Counted from the stretch's first letter, positions 16,418 to 27,232 are shown. The stretch: DNA of 46,927 nt from Planctomycetota bacterium (GCA_020638635.1 JACKIE010000018.1:1-46927); one strand, 5' to 3'. Notes: generated from the sequence alone by a model not told the origin. Translations and numbers: made by a program.

Positions 16418-17377
16418 TCAGCGTTTCTTCCAAGCGTCCGGGTCCTCGGGCGTGTAGCCCTGCGGCTCGTCGTCGCTGTAGGACCAGCTTGGGTCGCCGG
16501 GGTACAGGCGCTCGGTTTCTTCCCAGTGGTCGAGCTGGCTTTTACCGCGCATGCGGATCAGCACGAACGCCAGCGGAATCAGCAGCGCCGTCAGCCCCAA
16601 CAGGATCCACCACAGGTTGCTGCCGAAGAAGCCCGCCACGCGCCGGCCGGCGCGCGCCTCGCGGTCCTCAAGCCAGGCGGCCTCGAAGGCGGCCATGCCC
16701 TCGCCGGTGGCCTGCTCGAAGGCCGTCTCGAAGGGGCCCTCGCCGCGCTCCAGCAATTGCAGGAACTTGAAGAACTTCTGCTCGCCGTGGCGGCTGACGA
16801 TCAGCCGGATCACCTCGCGCGCCTCACCGTAGGCCGCGCCGGAGCGCGCTTCCTCGCGCAATGCCTGGTCCAGGTCGGCCAGGCTGCTGAACTCGATCCA
16901 GGGGTTGGCGCCCTGGGCCTCAATCAGCTCGTTGAGCGCCATCGATTCCACGTACTGGGCCACGCCCTCCTCGAACCACAGCGGCCGCGCCAGCCGCAGG
17001 CTTGAGCCCATCACCAGGTGCGCGATCTCGTGGCGCAGCACGCCGATCGGCTCCAGTTGCCGGTCGCGGATGCCGCTCAGGTTCAGCACGATGCGGCGCT
17101 CGGCGGGAATCGCGTAGCCCAGCACGCTTTCGGCGTGCATGCCCACGCCGTCGCGCGCCGCCAGCTCGCCGAAGCTGGATGCTCCGCCCACCACGACGAG
17201 GCGCAAGGGGCCGTCATCGGCCAGGCCGGTTTTCTGTTCCACGTGCTCAAAGGCCGGCTCCACCTGCGCCTGCAGGCGCGCCAGGGTGGACTCCTCGGTC
17301 GCCACGCCCGAGACCGTGACGTCGCGCGCGAACAGCGCGGGAGCAAGCAGGAACAGGATCAGCAGATAACGGAGCAT
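16418..17377 (-). CDS. Secreted, membrane-anchored peptidase-MA-type metalloprotease
   Basis: The 319-residue protein starts at ATG 17377 with the signal MLRYLLILFLLAPALFARD. RHEIAHLVMG carries the HExxH zinc motif and LWFEEGVAQYVES supplies the downstream Glu typical of gluzincin 'peptidase MA' proteins. The middle is helical. Near the C-terminus a membrane segment (LWWILLGLTALLIPLAFVLI, about residues 255-274) is followed by an acidic cytoplasmic tail (DHWEETERLYPGDPSWSYSD). The protease domain would face the periplasm. It follows the large membrane gene on the same strand with a 77-nt gap. Substrate unknown. Confidence 0.82.
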   Translation of the reverse strand: MLRYLLILFLLAPALFARDVTVSGVATEESTLARLQAQVEPAFEHVEQKTGLADDGPLRLVVVGGASSFGELAARDGVGMHAESVLGYAIPAERRIVLNLSGIRDRQLEPIGVLRHEIAHLVMGSSLRLARPLWFEEGVAQYVESMALNELIEAQGANPWIEFSSLADLDQALREEARSGAAYGEAREVIRLIVSRHGEQKFFKFLQLLERGEGPFETAFEQATGEGMAAFEAAWLEDREARAGRRVAGFFGSNLWWILLGLTALLIPLAFVLIRMRGKSQLDHWEETERLYPGDPSWSYSDDEPQGYTPEDPDAWKKR

Positions 17378-17454
17378 GGGGCCGAAGTATGGTCTTGCAC
17401 CCATCGAACGCCCTCAGGTGCCAGGCTCAATCCATATTCCAAAATCAAAATTCC

Positions 17455-19614
17455 TCAGCGGCCTTCCACGCCGCCGCGCACCATCCACAGGTTCACCTGT
17501 CCGACGTCATCGTCCTCGACGGCTTGCGCGCCGAGGCTGCCCGGGTTGAGTGCGGATTGGGGGAGCACGCTCATCAGCAGGAACTCACCGGGCTCGGGGC
17601 GCAGTCCGGCGGTGTACAGCTGGCTTTCGAGCTGCTGCAGGCTGGAGGCCATGGTCATGCGGTCGTCGGGGTTGATCTCGAACATCGCGCCGAGCACTTC
17701 CCGCTCCAGGTCGCCGGTTTCGTCGGCCACGCGCCGGGCAAGGTCCTCGACGCCGTCGGACAGGCGTGTGCTCTCGCTGAACGTGATCGAGGCGTCGGGG
17801 CTGCCGGCGGGCCCGATCCGGGCCACGTAATGCCATTCGCACGCCTGGGTTCCGCCGGGGGCGTTGCCGCCCACCAGGAACACGCAGGCCTTGAGTTCGT
17901 GAGGCGACTTGTTGACGACGCGAACGGCGCCTTCCATCGAGACAACCTCGACGGCGAATCCCTCCAGGTTTGCGGGCTCGCGCTGCAGGAAGAACACGTT
18001 CTGCCAGCGGTCGAGCCCCGAAATGCTGGTGGCCGCCTGGCTGCCCGTGATGCTTGCGGTGTAGGGCAGGCCGTCGGCCGGCATGCCCCTCATCAGGCCG
18101 CTTTCCATCTTTGCAGGCAGCAGCGAAACCCGCGGCGAAGTTTCGAACTCGTAGCTGTCACCGCTGACCGCGTAAGCGCAGCCCAGGCCGAACACGGCGT
18201 TGCGGTCGGTGGTCTCATCGCTTACCAGGATGCGAACCGCCTTCACCCGGTCGCCCGAGCGCTTGTAGAGCTCTCCGAGGCCGAACACCAGGCCCACGCT
18301 CACCAGCGCCGCCAGCAGCAGAGTTGCGGGGTACAGCTCGGGCCTGCGCAGGCGCCGGGCAACCACGAACATGCCGACGCCCGCGATTGCCACGTACAGC
18401 AGCAGCACGATCACCAGCGCGTCTCGGCCGGGGATACGGCGGCCCGCGATGTCCACGGTGTCGCGCACGTCCGGGTCGGCCAGCAGCAGGGTTGGCGACT
18501 GTCCCGCGCGCCCGCCGACCTTTTCCCGCGCGAGCTCAAGCAGCTTGATGCAGGCCGTGGTCGGCGCGCGATGCGAGCCCGACGCGAAGGGCTCGGCCGA
18601 GATGTCGGTGTGGAGCAGCACCAGGTTTCCCGCGCCCACGCGCGCGATGCTGATCAGGCCGGCGGTGTCGGGAACCGGCTTCGCGCGTCCTGACTCGGGC
18701 CATATGCGCACCTGGGAATCGCCCGAGGGCTGCTCCGGCTCGGTCGTGGTTTCAGGCGGTGGCGCGACCGCTGTTTCGCCGGGGCGACCTGCTTCTTCAG
18801 CGCCCGACGGCGGCAGGTTGAAGCCGCTGCTGGTGAGCTTGCCGTCCAGGATCCCGTCGAACTCTTTCAAGCTCAGCCACTTCTGTGGTGTGGTGGCGGG
18901 AATGCGCAGCAGGGAGCCCGCCAGCGTCTCCGGATTGAACGAACCCGCCGAGCTGGGGGAAAGAATCACCGTGCCGCCCGCCGCCATGTAGTCGGCCAGG
19001 GCTTTCGACTGCGCCAGCGTCAGCCGGTCGTCGTTGATCACCAGCGCGTCGAAGCCGGCCAGCGACTTCCAGCTGTCGGGCAGCTCGTTGACCGGGATCT
19101 CCGCCACCTGGAAGAACAGCCAGGGCTGCGCCGCCTTCAGCCGCGCCGGGCTGACAAATCCCACAAGCTGACGCCGCGCATCGTAGGTGACCGGCGGCGC
19201 GTCCTGCACCGCGGCCACCGTTTCGTAGTAGTCGGACGTGACCTGCCGTTCCAGGCGCACTTCCATCGAGAGCATGCCGGCGACCGGCACGTCCAGCGAC
19301 ACCAGCTCGTTGGTGGCGCCTTCCGCCAGCGAAATGTCTTTGCTGATCTGCACCTCGCCGCTCTGGATCATCGGGCTGCGCGGACGACCGCGCCCGCGGC
19401 GTCCGCCGCCGGTCGGCATGCCGGAAGCACCGAGATCAACCACCACCCGACCCACGAAGGGGCGGGTGTCGGTGCGGGAAATGTTGACCTGCACCCGGGT
19501 GTAGGGCGGGCTCACGACTTCGCCGACGCCGGAGCGCACCTCGACTACGTAACTCTGCGCGCCCGCAATCGAGCCGCAGCACAACACAAACAGGATGCCC
19601 AGGGTTCGAAGCAT
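17455..19614 (-). CDS. Large secreted/membrane protein of unknown function
   Basis: The 719-residue product has a signal peptide (MLRTLGILFVLCCGSIAGAQ), an N-terminal beta-rich extracytoplasmic domain of about 380 residues that includes a Rossmann-like stretch (FDALVINDDRLTLAQSKALA ... GGTVILSPSS), a Pro/Glu-rich linker near residue 285, two membrane helices (VIVLLLYVAIAGVGMFVVAR and LYPATLLLAALVSVGLVFGL, about residues 400-445), and a second C-terminal extracytoplasmic domain. This layout resembles membrane proteins found with ABC exporters and BatA-like operons, in which a glutamine-amidotransferase-like domain precedes two helices. I do not recognise a named family. It is probably co-transcribed with the downstream metalloprotease gene. 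Confidence 0.7.
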   Translation of the reverse strand: MLRTLGILFVLCCGSIAGAQSYVVEVRSGVGEVVSPPYTRVQVNISRTDTRPFVGRVVVDLGASGMPTGGGRRGRGRPRSPMIQSGEVQISKDISLAEGATNELVSLDVPVAGMLSMEVRLERQVTSDYYETVAAVQDAPPVTYDARRQLVGFVSPARLKAAQPWLFFQVAEIPVNELPDSWKSLAGFDALVINDDRLTLAQSKALADYMAAGGTVILSPSSAGSFNPETLAGSLLRIPATTPQKWLSLKEFDGILDGKLTSSGFNLPPSGAEEAGRPGETAVAPPPETTTEPEQPSGDSQVRIWPESGRAKPVPDTAGLISIARVGAGNLVLLHTDISAEPFASGSHRAPTTACIKLLELAREKVGGRAGQSPTLLLADPDVRDTVDIAGRRIPGRDALVIVLLLYVAIAGVGMFVVARRLRRPELYPATLLLAALVSVGLVFGLGELYKRSGDRVKAVRILVSDETTDRNAVFGLGCAYAVSGDSYEFETSPRVSLLPAKMESGLMRGMPADGLPYTASITGSQAATSISGLDRWQNVFFLQREPANLEGFAVEVVSMEGAVRVVNKSPHELKACVFLVGGNAPGGTQACEWHYVARIGPAGSPDASITFSESTRLSDGVEDLARRVADETGDLEREVLGAMFEINPDDRMTMASSLQQLESQLYTAGLRPEPGEFLLMSVLPQSALNPGSLGAQAVEDDDVGQVNLWMVRGGVEGR

Positions 19615-19681
19615 GGCGGGATTATAGGGAAGGCTTTCTCACAGGCTACAGGCCAAGGGCCCCAACAGCCGATTCATTACC

Positions 19682-20641
19682 ATGCGCTACGCCGACGCCC
19701 ACGCCGACACCTTCTACCGCATCACGCTGGAACAGCTTGACCCCTTCCAGCGCGAGGGCGGCCTGCACGTAAACCTGCCCCGCACCCGCGACGTGGGCCA
19801 GGTGCTGCAGGTGTGCTCCGTCTTCACACCCGCCCGTTATTCCGGCAAAGGCGCCGAGGATTTCGCCCGCCGTATCATCGCCACCCTCGACCACTGGGCC
19901 CATCAGCGGCCGGACGCCTTCCTGCGCGTCCGCAACCGCGCCGACCTGGCCCGGCTGGGAGGCGGGGCGCTGGGGCTGATCCCCTGGCTGGAAGGCGCTT
20001 CGCCCCTGCGCGGCGAGCTGTCGCTGCTGGACGAGTTCTTCGCGCTCGGCGTGCGCGGCATCGGCCTGGTGCACAACCACGCCAACGAGGTGGCCGACGG
20101 CTGCGGCGTGGCCGAGCCGCGCAAGGGCCTGAGCGAGTTCGGCCGCGGGCTGATCGCGCGCATGGAGGCGCTGGGCATGGCGGTCGATTGCGCGCACCTG
20201 CCCCAGCCCGCTTTCAACGACGTGATGGCCGCCGTGACGCGCCCCCCCTGCATCAGCCACGTGGGTGCGCGGGGTCTGGTTGACATCGTGCGCAACGCCG
20301 ACGACGCGATGCTGCGCGCGGTGGCTGAGCGCGGCGGGTTCGTGGGCATCGACTTCTACCCGGGGCACGTGTTGGCCGGCGCGTTCGAGCCCGGCGTGCG
20401 CGAGGCCACCGTGGCCGACGTGGCGGACCACCTGCTGCACGCGATCAAGGTCTGCGGGCTGGGGCAGGTGGGCCTGGGCGGCGACTTCGACGGTTTCAAC
20501 GACGCCTGCGAAGACCTGCGCCACGTGGGCGACATGCCCAACCTGGAACGCGAGCTGGCAAGCCGCGGCCTGCCGGACAGCGCCATCGAGAAGCTGTTCA
20601 GCGCCAACCTGCTGCGCTACCTGGGTGAAGTGCTGCCCTGA
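19682..20641 (+). CDS. Membrane dipeptidase (peptidase M19 family)
   Basis: M19 enzymes are binuclear-zinc hydrolases that cleave dipeptides, including D-amino-acid-containing ones. The 319-residue protein has all expected ligands: DAHADT (H7 and D9), PWLEGA (bridging Glu), VDCAHLP (His), ISHVGARGL (His) and LGGDFDGF (catalytic Asp). YHNHAN-like GIGLVHNHANEVADG is the standard middle motif. There is no signal peptide or GPI-type anchor, so this bacterial version should be cytoplasmic. Start MRYADAHADT is fixed by the catalytic motif at the very N-terminus. Shorter than the ~350-400 usual, but no domain is missing. Divergent from the membrane gene at 19614. Confidence 0.93.
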   Translation: MRYADAHADTFYRITLEQLDPFQREGGLHVNLPRTRDVGQVLQVCSVFTPARYSGKGAEDFARRIIATLDHWAHQRPDAFLRVRNRADLARLGGGALGLIPWLEGASPLRGELSLLDEFFALGVRGIGLVHNHANEVADGCGVAEPRKGLSEFGRGLIARMEALGMAVDCAHLPQPAFNDVMAAVTRPPCISHVGARGLVDIVRNADDAMLRAVAERGGFVGIDFYPGHVLAGAFEPGVREATVADVADHLLHAIKVCGLGQVGLGGDFDGFNDACEDLRHVGDMPNLERELASRGLPDSAIEKLFSANLLRYLGEVLP

Positions 20642-21179
20642 CGCAATCGGAGCGCGGACGTCGCGTCCGCAAAACCAGGACTTCGCGTGGCTTGTTGTCA
20701 GGATGCACAGGAAGGAAAAGGACACAGGCTGGCGGCGGCCTGTGCCACCACGAACTCGTGTCCTTTGCTGACAACTGCAAAGACATGTTAACCACGAAGG
20801 ACCACGAAGGACCACGAAGTAAAGCGTGAGCCGCTGTTCTTCGTGGCCCTTAGTGGCTCTTCGTGGTTTACAGCGGTGGCTTTTGGTCAGGATGTACAGG
20901 ATGAAAGAGGACGCGGGCTGGCGGTGGCCTGTGCAGCCGCGAACCCGTGTCCTTTCACTTCCTGTCCATCCTGACAAACGTAGTTCTTTGTCCCTTCGTT
21001 TCTTCGTTTCTTCGCGTTGCAAAAACAGTTCAACACGAAGCAACGAAGAAGCGAAGGTCTTGCACTGCTTGGCAAGCCCTGACGCCTTCTCGGGAGACCC
21101 GAAGCGAGTGAGCAGCACGAGCGCGTCATTTCGTGTTTTGGTGCTTTCGTCGTTTCCAAACCGAGCGACACTACAGGGC
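20642..21179. repeat. Repeat-rich intergenic region
   Basis: 538 nt without a convincing gene. It holds a family 1 palindrome (20649-20671); two diverged copies of a ~75-90-nt unit beginning TCAGGATG(C/T)ACAGGA, with GGCTGGCGG(C/T)GGCCTGTG inside and GTGTCCTTT near the end (about 20699-20772 and 20888-20978); ACCACGAAGGACCACGAAGG words near 20792; and CTTCGTTTCTTCG words near 20995. The open frames running through it are composed of repeats and have no protein character. Confidence 0.7.
20649..20671 (+). repeat. Short GC palindrome repeat, family 1, copy B
   Basis: GGAGCGCGGACGTCGCGTCC followed by GCA; arms GCGGACG/CGTCCGC. It begins 8 nt after the M19 dipeptidase stop codon, matching copy A (minus strand, behind gcdH) at all but one base. 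Confidence 0.7.
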
Positions 21180-22061
21180 ATGAAGCGTTGGCTGCTGCCC
21201 ATACTTCTGCTCGCCGGCTGCACGGCCTCGCAGTCGCGCCATGCGCTTCAGGGCGAGCCGCTGGAGAGCGCGCCCGCCGCGCCGGTGGCCGGCCGCGTGC
21301 TGGACGACGGGGGCTCGATTGACGGGTGGCGCTACTACGAGGTAGAGGGCTCGCTGAAGCCGCTGACGTTCGAGAGCGTCGAGGGGGCGCTGCATCTCAC
21401 CAGCGACGGCAGCGCAGGCCTGCTGTGGCGCGCCATGCGCTTCGAGCCAGGCGCCGAGCCGCTGCTGCAATGGCGCTGGCGGGTCTCCCGCACCTTTGAC
21501 ACGTCAACACCCCTGGCGCCGGAGTTCGACAATTTCCCGGCCCGGCTGCTGGTGGGCTTCGACTCGGGCTGGAAGGACGCCGGCCCTGCCGCGTTGGCCT
21601 GGCGCAGGAAGGTCGAACAGCACACCGGCGTGACGCCGCCCGCGCGCGCGATCTGTTACACCTTCGGCGGCACGCTGGAGAGCAACGAGGCCGTGGACGC
21701 CGCCTTCGGCGAAGGGCGCATCGTGGTGATCAACCTGCGCACGCCGCGCGACGGCACGGGCTGGCACACCGAGGTGCGCGACTTGGCGTCCGACTATCGC
21801 TCCGTCTACGGTGAAGACCCGCCCGAGGTGATGGCGCTGGGCATCGGCTGCGACAGCCACCGGCTGAAAACCCGCGTGGAAGCCTGGTTCGACGACATCA
21901 CCCTGTACGGGTGCGACGCCTACGCGCAGTTCCGCCGCCAGCTGGCGCCGTCGCCGCAGCGCCGCGCGCCGCCCCTGGTGTGGTACGTGTTCGCGGCCTG
22001 CGCCCTGGTGGCCGGCGGCAGCGCGGCAGTATGGCTATGGCTGCGGCGACGGGGAGGTTGA
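21180..22061 (+). CDS. DUF3047-family lipoprotein
   Basis: ATG at 21180 starts MKRWLLPILLLAGCTASQ, a lipoprotein signal with lipobox LLAGC; the longer open frame upstream is repeat DNA. The 293-residue protein then follows DUF3047: LLQWRWRVSRTFDT, EFDNFPARLLVGFD, ARAICYTFGGTLESNEAVDA, RIVVINLRTPRDG, DLASDYRSVYGEDPPEVMALG and VEAWFDDITLYG. DUF3047 proteins are secreted beta-sandwich proteins of unknown role. Unusually, a second hydrophobic segment (VWYVFAACALVAGGSAAVWL) ends the protein, which would also anchor the C-terminus in the inner membrane. No operon partner is visible. Confidence 0.82.
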   Translation: MKRWLLPILLLAGCTASQSRHALQGEPLESAPAAPVAGRVLDDGGSIDGWRYYEVEGSLKPLTFESVEGALHLTSDGSAGLLWRAMRFEPGAEPLLQWRWRVSRTFDTSTPLAPEFDNFPARLLVGFDSGWKDAGPAALAWRRKVEQHTGVTPPARAICYTFGGTLESNEAVDAAFGEGRIVVINLRTPRDGTGWHTEVRDLASDYRSVYGEDPPEVMALGIGCDSHRLKTRVEAWFDDITLYGCDAYAQFRRQLAPSPQRRAPPLVWYVFAACALVAGGSAAVWLWLRRRGG

Positions 22062-22109
22062 ATTCCAGGACGACTGCCTGTGCCGTAAGCGAGCATTTGC
22101 GGCGGCCGG

Positions 22110-22191
22110 AACAGCGAGTTACCAGTTACCAATGCGCTGACCTCTGGCTGCCAATTGGTAATAGGAAATTGGTTACTGGTAGTTCGCTGTT
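22110..22191. repeat. Imperfect long inverted repeat between convergent genes
   Basis: AACAGCGAGTTACCAGTTAC plus CAAT (22110-22133) pairs with the complementary 22168-22191 at 22 of 24 positions around a 34-nt loop. The words TTACCA/TGGTAA also repeat inside. It lies between the DUF3047 gene and DUF445, so it may serve as a two-way terminator, or be a MITE-like element. Confidence 0.65.
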
Positions 22192-22244
22192 GCGTAGCTT
22201 CCCGCTGCTCGGGTCGATGACCCCAACGGGAAAGACGGCAGGGC

Positions 22245-23390
22245 TCACTGGCTGACCGGCTGTGGTTCGGGCGCCGGCAGCTCCGGCTGCTCGGCCGGGG
22301 CCGGCAGCTCGGGCTGTATCTCGACGGGCCGGGTGACGGCGTCGGCGTACTTCTGCGCCTCGCGGCGCAGGGTGTGCTTCTTCTCGGCCATGCGGGCGAC
22401 CTGCACCATCAGGAGGAACAGGATGCCGATGGGCAGCAGCAGCCAGGGCCAGTACAGCGCCAGGCCGGCCACCATGCCCAGCCCGCCGCCCGCGACCTGG
22501 ATGAAGGTGAGCTCGTTGGCGGCCACCCTGTCGATCAGCGTCTCGAGTTCTCCTTCGTCACGACCGAGGAGTTCCTGCTCGATCAGCCCGGCGACGTCCA
22601 CGGCGTTGACCAGGTCGCCCGCCATGGTCTCGAACAACTCGGTGAGTTTCGCGCGCAGGTGGGCATCGGCGAGGATCTGCTCGGCGCGGGCCGGCAGCGC
22701 GAGCACGATGCCGCGCGCGGCGCCGTCCACCCCGCCGTCGCGGCGCATCTCGTCGGCCATGTTGTCAACCAGCTTGTCCACCACGTTGTCGAGGATGCCG
22801 CTCTTGATCGCACCGGCGGCCATCACCCCGGCCAGCGGCCCGAGCGAGGCGGCGGCGGTGCCGCCGGCCAGCACGGCGCTGAAGTTGCCGCGGGCTTTTT
22901 CCTTGAGCTTGGATTTGGCGGAGACGATCACGTCGCCCATGGTTTCCTGGATCGTGCCGGTGACTTCGCGAGTGATCAGCTCGCGCGAATCAGGGTCGTC
23001 CAGCAGGCGCGGCAAATGGGCGGCCAGCTTGTCGATTGCCTCGTTGACCGCGCCGCTGCCGACCAGCAGCTTGTGCATGCGGTCGCCGCTGATCAGGTGT
23101 TCCTCGAGAGTTTCACCCACGCTGCGCGCGAGCTCGAGCCTGCGGGCGGGAACCACGCCCTGGACGCCGAACACCCGCACGCGCGGATGGAACAGCATCT
23201 TGATCGCCACCCAGTTGGTGCCGAATCCCACCAGGCCGCCGATCGAGACCGCGAACCAGATCTGCGTCCAGGGCGCGTCGTGCAGCGCGTACCGCAGGAT
23301 CGCGCCGGTGACGGTCAACGCGGTAAGCGTCAGTCCGGTGACAGCAAGGACGGCGCTGCCGGATTTCGGTTGTGTGGTTCCTTCAGTCAT
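22245..23390 (-). CDS. DUF445-family membrane protein
   Basis: The 381-residue protein has an N-terminal hydrophobic pair (AVTGLTLTALTVTGAILRYA and IWFAVSIGGLVGFG), then the DUF445 signature GFGTNWVAIKMLFHPRVRVF, GVQGVVPARRLELARSVGE, long amphipathic helices, and a C-terminal membrane hairpin (GMVAGLALYWPWLLLPIGIL) followed by a proline-rich tail. DUF445 proteins (YheB/YjiN relatives) are poorly characterised. In this window the gene follows pilB on the same strand, 83 nt downstream with a hairpin between, so co-transcription is possible but attenuated. No role in piliation is established. Confidence 0.85.
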   Translation of the reverse strand: MTEGTTQPKSGSAVLAVTGLTLTALTVTGAILRYALHDAPWTQIWFAVSIGGLVGFGTNWVAIKMLFHPRVRVFGVQGVVPARRLELARSVGETLEEHLISGDRMHKLLVGSGAVNEAIDKLAAHLPRLLDDPDSRELITREVTGTIQETMGDVIVSAKSKLKEKARGNFSAVLAGGTAAASLGPLAGVMAAGAIKSGILDNVVDKLVDNMADEMRRDGGVDGAARGIVLALPARAEQILADAHLRAKLTELFETMAGDLVNAVDVAGLIEQELLGRDEGELETLIDRVAANELTFIQVAGGGLGMVAGLALYWPWLLLPIGILFLLMVQVARMAEKKHTLRREAQKYADAVTRPVEIQPELPAPAEQPELPAPEPQPVSQ

Positions 23391-23410
23391 CGGACGCGCC
23401 GGTGGGACAC

Positions 23411-23465
23411 ATGGGACAAGTGGGACAGGTCAGATCATACGTCCTACCTGTCCCACCCGTCCCAC
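23411..23465. repeat. GGGACA-based inverted repeat between pilB and DUF445
   Basis: The arm 23411-23430 (ATGGGACAAGTGGGACAGGT) pairs with 23446-23465 at 17 of 20 positions across a 15-nt loop. The arms are built of repeated TGGGACA units, with another unit just before (23402-23409). It lies right behind the pilB stop codon and likely forms an mRNA hairpin. Confidence 0.6.
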
Positions 23466-23473
23466 GGAGTTTG

Positions 23474-25195
<1,722 letters not shown>

Positions 25196-25262
25196 GTGGC
25201 GCTCCCTACCCCGTGAGAACTCATTCTAGACTTCGGCGGTGCGACTGCCCATCACCGGCGCA

Positions 25263-26453
25263 TCAGGACTGCGAGCGCCGCTGCGACACGGCAGCGGCCG
25301 CCGCTGCCGCGGGCGGCGGCGCCGAGCCCCCGCCAATGCGGCCTTCTTCTTCCGCCACCAGCGCGTCGTCCCACAGTTTGCCCTTGCCCTTGCGGAAGGC
25401 GTCGAACTTCTCGCGCATCTCCTTGACGTTGCTGGCCTTGCGGAACATGTCGAGGCGAGTGATCTTCTGCGCCTGCCACAGGTCCCACAGGTAGTCGTCC
25501 AGCAGCACCATGCCTTCCTTCTTGCCGGTCTGGATTACCGAGTTGAGCTGGTAGGTCTTGGCCTCGCGGATCAGGTTTTCGACCGCGCTGGTGCTGATCA
25601 TGATCTCGAACGCGGCGACCAGCCCGCCGCCGACCTTGGGCATGATCGCCTGGCTGATGCAGGCGATCATCGACACCGCCAGCTGGGCGCGGACCTGTTC
25701 CTGCTGGTTGGTGGGGAACGCGTCAATGATGCGGTCCACGGTGCGGGTCGCGCCCGTCGTGTGCAGGGTGCCGAACACCAGGTGGCCGGTTTCCGCGGCT
25801 GTGATGGCAGCGCCGATGGTTTCCAGGTCGCGCATCTCGCCCACCAGGATCACGTCCGGGTCCTGGCGCAGGGCGCGGCGCAGGCCCTCGGCAAAGGTCG
25901 GCACGTCATTGCCGAGTTCGCGCTGCGTGATGATCGATTTCTTGTGCTGATGGTAGTACTCAATCGGGTCCTCGATCGTGATGATGTGGTGGTCGATGTT
26001 CGTGTTGATCCAGTCGATCATCGTCGCCAGCGTCGTGGTTTTGCCCGAGCCCGTCGGGCCGGTCACCAGGATCAGGCCTCGAGGCCGGTCGAGGATGCGC
26101 TTCACGTTCTCGGGCAACCCGATCTGCTCGAAGGTCAGCAGCCGGTTCGGGATCTGGCGCATGACCAGGCCGACCATGTGCTTCTGCTTGAAGGCGGCGC
26201 AGCGGAAACGGGCCTTGTCGCCGTGGGCATGACCCCAGTCCGTGCTGCCGTTCTCCTGCAGCTCCTTCATGTTCTTTTCCGGCGCGATCTCCTTCACCAG
26301 GCGGATCGTGTCGGCGGCCGTCAGCTCCGGGGCATTGACGTCCTTCAGGTGGCCGGACTTGCGGATCACGGGCTTGCGTCCGACCGAGATGTGCAGGTCG
26401 CTTGCCCCTTGCGCGACCATGAAGTCCATCAGCTGATTCAGCGTCAACGACAT
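25263..26453 (-). CDS. pilT: Type IV pilus retraction ATPase PilT
   Basis: PilT powers pilus retraction and twitching motility. The start ATG 26453 (MSLTLNQLMDFMVAQGASDL) follows GGAG by eight nt, giving 396 residues; upstream codons are not PilT-like. Signatures: ASDLHISVGRKP, LVTGPTGSGKTTTLATMI (Walker A about 132-139), ITIEDPIEYYHQHK, VILVGEMRDLETI (Walker B), HLVFGTLHTTGA and NLIREAKTYQLNSVIQTG (the AIRNLIRE retraction motif; here AVENLIRE). The tail is Ala-rich (about 25 residues) and probably disordered. No zinc site is present, as expected. Upstream is the HTH-receiver gene at 26642 on the same strand. Confidence 0.95.
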   Translation of the reverse strand: MSLTLNQLMDFMVAQGASDLHISVGRKPVIRKSGHLKDVNAPELTAADTIRLVKEIAPEKNMKELQENGSTDWGHAHGDKARFRCAAFKQKHMVGLVMRQIPNRLLTFEQIGLPENVKRILDRPRGLILVTGPTGSGKTTTLATMIDWINTNIDHHIITIEDPIEYYHQHKKSIITQRELGNDVPTFAEGLRRALRQDPDVILVGEMRDLETIGAAITAAETGHLVFGTLHTTGATRTVDRIIDAFPTNQQEQVRAQLAVSMIACISQAIMPKVGGGLVAAFEIMISTSAVENLIREAKTYQLNSVIQTGKKEGMVLLDDYLWDLWQAQKITRLDMFRKASNVKEMREKFDAFRKGKGKLWDDALVAEEEGRIGGGSAPPPAAAAAAAVSQRRSQS

Positions 26454-26641
26454 CCGGGCTTCTCCGGTAAAGGCCGCGGGAAATCCACGGCGCAAACCAC
26501 GGCCCCGCTCTGCGGGCCGATTGCGATAAGGCAACCGCGGGGGAACGCACAAGATACGAACGGGAGACACTCCGACAAGCCGCAATCTCAAGCCAAACGC
26601 AAGCCTGGGCGTTGGTTACGTCACGAGTCACACCGCCGTCA

Positions 26642-27232
26642 TCAGCCGAAGGAAAGCTTGAGGAGGCGTCCCAGGGTGCGGCTCAATTCGTCGAAGTTGA
26701 GCGGGCGGGGCAGCGCCGCGTCCACGCCGATCCGTCGCACGCGCCGCACCAGCTCAGGGTCCGCCGTGTTCTCGCCCACCACGACCAGGAACATGTTGCG
26801 CGTGTCGGCGCCGGTACGCAGCCTCCGGCACAGCTCGGCCACGTCAACGGAGGGCAGCTCCAGGTCAATCACCGCGGCATGGGGTTTGAACGCGCCCAGC
26901 TTGACCAGCCCCTCGATGGCATTGTCGCTCTCCTCGAGGATCACCGTCGGCAGGTACCTGGCGATGGACTGGGTGCTGCGCTCAAGCACCTCGGGGTCAT
27001 TGTCGATCAGCAGCACTCGGCGCTCGTTGCTGGGCTGCAATTCCTCGGGAATCGGCAGTCGGTTCTGCTCAAGGAAGCCCACGAATTCCGCCGCGTCCAT
27101 GCGATACTGCCCACCCGGTGTGGTGTATACCTGGAGCTTGCCGGCCTTGATCCAGTTCACCACGGTCGCGGGCGTCACCTGGCAGTGGCGGGCTATGTCG
27201 CCCGTTGAAAGGGATTTACGGCGCGGGGCCAT
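26642..27232 (-). CDS. HTH-receiver fusion with degenerate phosphorylation site
   Basis: The 196-residue protein joins an N-terminal excisionase/BldC-like HTH (LSTGDIARHCQVTPATVVNW, then IKAGKLQVYTTPGGQYRM; residues 8-50) to a receiver domain (residues about 71-192). The receiver keeps Asp123 in VIDLELPS but has Asn78 in place of the second acidic-pocket Asp (LLIDNDP), lacks the conserved Thr/Ser (VVVGENT), and has Arg in place of the conserved Lys (LPRPLNF). Phospho-signalling is therefore probably lost or altered. It lies upstream of pilT and pilB on the same strand, so a role in pilus gene control is reasonable inference. Start ATG 27232 is the first methionine before the HTH. Confidence 0.85.
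   Translation of the reverse strand: MAPRRKSLSTGDIARHCQVTPATVVNWIKAGKLQVYTTPGGQYRMDAAEFVGFLEQNRLPIPEELQPSNERRVLLIDNDPEVLERSTQSIARYLPTVILEESDNAIEGLVKLGAFKPHAAVIDLELPSVDVAELCRRLRTGADTRNMFLVVVGENTADPELVRRVRRIGVDAALPRPLNFDELSRTLGRLLKLSFG

Noticed and set aside
19646..21223. A 525-codon open frame on the minus strand
   Set aside because: Antisense to the M19 dipeptidase and continuing through repeat DNA; no protein character.
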